Part shown: positions 46,845-49,697 of the stretch, piece by piece | How the letters are laid out: every line of letters begins with the position of its first letter | Numbering within the stretch: the first letter of the stretch is position 1 | From: Nitrosomonas sp. | GTDB taxonomy: Bacteria > Pseudomonadota > Gammaproteobacteria > Burkholderiales > Nitrosomonadaceae | Direction of reading: 5' to 3' | DNA: 49,697 bases | Assembly: GCA_008015565.1 (NCBI GenBank) | Contig: SSFV01000065.1 | Location: 1 to 49,697 of the forward strand | Notes under the pieces: generated by a model | The model's input: only the letters and a program-made list of their open reading frames with translations | Told to the model about the DNA's origin: nothing | Database searches by the model: none | Program-made: the position numbers and the translations under genes

Positions 46845-48899
46845 ATGATTCCAGAAATTGGTAATTTTTCTTTAATACTTGCTCTGCTTTTAGCTGTTGT
46901 ACAAGGAACACTACCCATCATCGGAGCAACTCGTGGCATTCCATCTTGGATTGCACTTGCAAGACCGGTCGTTCAAGGGCAATTTGTATTTGTATTGATA
47001 GCCTTCCTATGCTTGGCTTACTCTTTTGTCAGTAGCGATTTTTCAGTTCTGAATGTAGCCAAAAATTCAAATACTGAATTACCGTTTCAGTACAGACTAG
47101 CTGCTACTTGGGGCTCACATGAAGGTTCGTTATTGCTATGGGTATTGATGCTCGCAGGTTGGTCTGTGGCTGTCAGTGTTTTCAGTAAACAATTACCGGA
47201 CGATGTTGTGGCGCGAGTACTCGGAGTGTTAGGGTTTGTCAGTATTGGTTTCTACTTATTCATGCTGATTACTTCCAACCCCTTCGATCGATTATTGCCA
47301 GCCGCCGCTGAAGGCAGCGATTTAAATCCGCTCTTGCAGGATGCAGGTATGGTAGTTCATCCTCCAATGCTCTATATGGGATATGTTGGATTTTCAATTG
47401 CTTTTGCTTTTGCTATCGCAGCATTAATGAGTGGCAAGCTTGATGCGACTTGGGCGCGTTGGTCCCGCCCTTGGACGATTGTTGCATGGGTGTTTTTGAC
47501 ATTCGGAATTATGCTTGGTAGCTGGTGGGCGTATTATGAATTAGGTTGGGGTGGATGGTGGTTCTGGGATCCTGTCGAAAATGCTTCATTCATGCCTTGG
47601 CTGGTGGGTACCGCTTTAGTCCATTCGCTAGCAGTTACTGAGAAACGGGGAAGTTTCAAAAGTTGGACCGTTTTATTAGCTATCTGTGCTTTTGCATTGA
47701 GTCTATTGGGCACATTTCTGGTTCGATCAGGTGTGTTAACTTCGGTCCATGCATTTGCCACCGATCCTGCACGCGGTATATTTATTTTGATTTTCTTGGT
47801 GGTTGTAATCAGCTTTTCATTAATATTGTTTGCATGGCGTGCGCCCAAAGTTGGTTTGGGTGGTAAGTTTGATTTGATCTCGCGCGAATCTATGTTATTG
47901 ACCAATAATATACTATTGCTAGTTGCAGCGGCGAGTGTACTGCTGGGAACTTTATATCCGTTGCTTATTGACGCTTTGGGTTTGGGAAAACTCTCAGTAG
48001 GTCCTCCTTATTTTGAAGCGGTTTTTGTTCCTGTAATGACTCCAGCAATTTTTCTGATCGGTATTGGCCCTATTTCTCGATGGAAGCAAATGAGTTTGCC
48101 AGCACTGGTGGTTCGTTTACGTTGGGCGTTTGCAGTGAGTCTTGTGTCTGCTTTGATTGCACAGTATTTCATGGGTGAATGGAAGCCGATGATCAGTTTT
48201 GGTTTGCTACTGGCTTTCTGGATTGTAGTTTGTATAGCTGTTAGTGTGAGACATCGCCTGAACACGAGCGGCGAAGGTAGCATATTCACTAAACTGGCCA
48301 GGCAATCGAGAAGCTATTATGGCATGCACCTTGCGCACTTGGGTGTGGCGGTATTTATTATCGGTGTCACATTGGTGAATGGCTATGAAACTGAAAAAGA
48401 TGTGCGCATGGAAATTGGAAGTCAAGTAACGGTAGGCGGTTATTCATTCCAGTTCAATGGAACCAGTGATGTCGTTGGACCAAATTACAAAGCAGTTCGC
48501 GGCGATATTGGGGTTTTCAAAGATAATCAATTCGTACGCAATCTGTATCCGGAAAAACGTACCTACAATGCTTCAGGTATGGCAATGACTGAAGCGGCAA
48601 TTGACACGGGATTGCTGCGTGATCTTTATGTCGCGTTGGGTGAACCATTAACGAATGGCGCATGGGTAGTACGTGCCTATCATAAGCCATTTGTTGATTG
48701 GATTTGGCTTGGATGTATATTGATGGCGGTTGGTGGGATTACCTCTGTGACTGATCGACGCTATCGTTTGAGAATCAGCAAAAAGAAATCAATGCCCTCA
48801 GCGGAGGTTGAAGCTCAGCAACCAAAAGAATTACCTGCAGCAGTTTCTGCGTCAGCAGTATCTAATACAGAATTAGCGGCAGAGACGACTAAGGTATGA
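46845..48899 (+). CDS. ccmF: Haem lyase subunit CcmF
   Basis: The product ligates haem from CcmE to apocytochromes together with CcmH. It has 684 residues and many membrane segments. The tryptophan-rich motif is WGGWWFWDPVENASFMPWL (about 235-255), and LAATWGSHEGSLLLWVLMLA precedes it. A large periplasmic domain near 515-605 and a final membrane helix follow. The C-terminal tail after the last helix is Ala/Glu-rich and variable. Its stop overlaps the ccmG start. Confidence 0.97.
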   Translation: MIPEIGNFSLILALLLAVVQGTLPIIGATRGIPSWIALARPVVQGQFVFVLIAFLCLAYSFVSSDFSVLNVAKNSNTELPFQYRLAATWGSHEGSLLLWVLMLAGWSVAVSVFSKQLPDDVVARVLGVLGFVSIGFYLFMLITSNPFDRLLPAAAEGSDLNPLLQDAGMVVHPPMLYMGYVGFSIAFAFAIAALMSGKLDATWARWSRPWTIVAWVFLTFGIMLGSWWAYYELGWGGWWFWDPVENASFMPWLVGTALVHSLAVTEKRGSFKSWTVLLAICAFALSLLGTFLVRSGVLTSVHAFATDPARGIFILIFLVVVISFSLILFAWRAPKVGLGGKFDLISRESMLLTNNILLLVAAASVLLGTLYPLLIDALGLGKLSVGPPYFEAVFVPVMTPAIFLIGIGPISRWKQMSLPALVVRLRWAFAVSLVSALIAQYFMGEWKPMISFGLLLAFWIVVCIAVSVRHRLNTSGEGSIFTKLARQSRSYYGMHLAHLGVAVFIIGVTLVNGYETEKDVRMEIGSQVTVGGYSFQFNGTSDVVGPNYKAVRGDIGVFKDNQFVRNLYPEKRTYNASGMAMTEAAIDTGLLRDLYVALGEPLTNGAWVVRAYHKPFVDWIWLGCILMAVGGITSVTDRRYRLRISKKKSMPSAEVEAQQPKELPAAVSASAVSNTELAAETTKV

Positions 48900-49426
48900 T
48901 GCGCTATCTGATTCCTCTATTTGCATTTATGGTACTGGCAGCTTTTTTGCTTGTCGGATTGACGTTAAATCCCCGGCAGGTACCTTCGCCGTTGATCGAT
49001 AAACCAGCGCCAAAATTTCAACTTAATCAATTGCATGAACCAGACAAAATTATGTCATCCGACGACAATCTTGGTAAAGTGTGGATGTTAAATGTATGGG
49101 CGTCATGGTGCGTTGCATGCCGTGACGAGCATCCGTTATTGGTGCAGTTGGCGAAGTCGGGGATGGTGCCGATTTATGGCCTCAATTATAAAGATGAACG
49201 TAATACTGCACTACAGTGGCTTAAACGTTATGGTGATCCCTATGCCATCAGTATCGTTGATATTGATGGAAAAGTTGGAATCGATTATGGCGTTTACGGC
49301 GTACCGGAAACCTATGTCATTGATAAAAAAGGTATCATTAGGCATAAACAAATTGGACCGGTCACAGTGGATTCATTGGAAAAAACTATTATTCCTCTTA
49401 TCAAAGAATTGCAGCAGCAAGCATAG
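48896..49426 (+). CDS. ccmG: Thiol:disulfide interchange protein CcmG/DsbE
   Basis: This membrane-anchored thioredoxin-fold protein reduces apocytochrome cysteines before haem attachment. It has 176 residues. The N-terminal anchor is IPLFAFMVLAAFLLVGLTL. The active site is WASWCVACRDEHPLL (Cys72-Val-Ala-Cys75). The cis-Pro loop GVYGVPETYVIDKKG is typical of the family. It overlaps ccmF by four bases and is followed by ccmH. Confidence 0.96.
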   Translation: MMRYLIPLFAFMVLAAFLLVGLTLNPRQVPSPLIDKPAPKFQLNQLHEPDKIMSSDDNLGKVWMLNVWASWCVACRDEHPLLVQLAKSGMVPIYGLNYKDERNTALQWLKRYGDPYAISIVDIDGKVGIDYGVYGVPETYVIDKKGIIRHKQIGPVTVDSLEKTIIPLIKELQQQA

Positions 49427-49462
49427 AATTAAAGTATTTCTATAATAAAGGTTAGCCTTGTC

Positions 49463-49697
49463 ATGATATATCAATTAAATGGCGTAATGAAAGTAACTAA
49501 GTCATTGCTTTTGTTACTGTTATTGATGACTTCATTAGCAGGATGGTCAAAAGAAGCTATACCGGTTGCCGAAGATCCTGAGGTAGAAAAAAGAATGCTG
49601 GCATTAACGATGGATTTACGTTGCCTGGTTTGTCAAAATGAACCCATATCAGACTCCCGCGCAGAATTTTCAAATGATATTCGCCGTGAAATCCGAG
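49463..49697 (+). CDS. ccmH: Cytochrome c maturation protein CcmH (3' end outside window)
   Basis: The frame is open to the right edge, giving 78 residues of the N-terminus. It has a signal peptide (SLLLLLLLMTSLAGWS) and the redox motif LRCLVCQNEPISDS, matching LRCxxCQN of CcmH/CycL, the partner of CcmF and CcmG in apocytochrome reduction. The start may be ATG 49463 or 49487; an AAAGG lies upstream of the first. Confidence 0.9.
   Translation, partial: MIYQLNGVMKVTKSLLLLLLLMTSLAGWSKEAIPVAEDPEVEKRMLALTMDLRCLVCQNEPISDSRAEFSNDIRREIR

Noticed and set aside
1..49697. CRISPR array, prophage, toxin-antitoxin or defence system
   Set aside because: No repeat-spacer pattern, phage gene or defence motif was seen on either strand; the only mobile trace is the IS3 relic at 14.6 kb.
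1..49697. tRNA or rRNA genes
   Set aside because: No cloverleaf-like arrangement or TPsiC-type sequence was recognised in the intergenic gaps.

Overview
The window looks like chromosomal DNA of a betaproteobacterium, most likely an ammonia oxidiser of the Nitrosomonas group. This is inferred from moderately AT-rich DNA, a complete glycogen locus, rpoE-rseA-rseB-mucD followed by lepA-lepB-DUF4845-rnc-era-pdxJ-acpS-nagZ, a PEP-CTERM protein, and a System I cytochrome c maturation cluster. No rRNA, tRNA or ammonia-oxidation gene is present, so the genus is not proven.

Region 1 (1-17.5 kb) is the glycogen region. A leftward operon glgC, GH57 amylase-like, GH57 4-alpha-glucanotransferase, pgi, glgA is divergent from glgB. 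Together these genes cover ADP-glucose synthesis, chain elongation, branching, remodelling and entry from fructose-6-phosphate. After glgB comes a loose accessory stretch: a GFA-family Cys-rich protein, a DUF2254 membrane protein and an SRPBCC protein. An IS3 transposase remnant and what looks like the C-terminal relic of a second glgC follow, directly before glgX (debranching).

Region 2 (17.5-27.5 kb, all leftward) holds a lipoprotein di-haem cytochrome and a small membrane protein. Next is a probable redox operon: rubrerythrin, then an Fe-S/CCG protein fused to DUF3501, then a CNP1-like lipoprotein, then a small unknown ORF. A secreted protein with a possible Cys-His-Asp triad and nadB complete the block.

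Region 3 (27.7-38.9 kb, rightward) is the conserved envelope-stress and housekeeping run: rpoE, rseA, rseB, mucD, a glutaredoxin-like gene, lepA, lepB, DUF4845, rnc, era, pdxJ, acpS, nagZ. recO, commonly between era and pdxJ in relatives, is absent here.

Region 4 (39-43.8 kb) has lpdA, a His-rich secreted protein, a 1.3 kb AT-rich gene-poor stretch, a secreted protein resembling YcnI/DUF1775 copper proteins, and an overlapping PEP-CTERM protein ended by a clear terminator.

Region 5 (43.9 kb to the end) is ccmA-ccmB, a 193-base gap, then ccmC-D-E-F-G and the start of ccmH, cut by the window edge. I found no CRISPR array, phage or defence system. The observations most worth following are the Fe-S/DUF3501 fusion beside rubrerythrin, the GH57 pair in the glycogen operon, the decayed second glgC, and the secreted triad and copper-site candidates.
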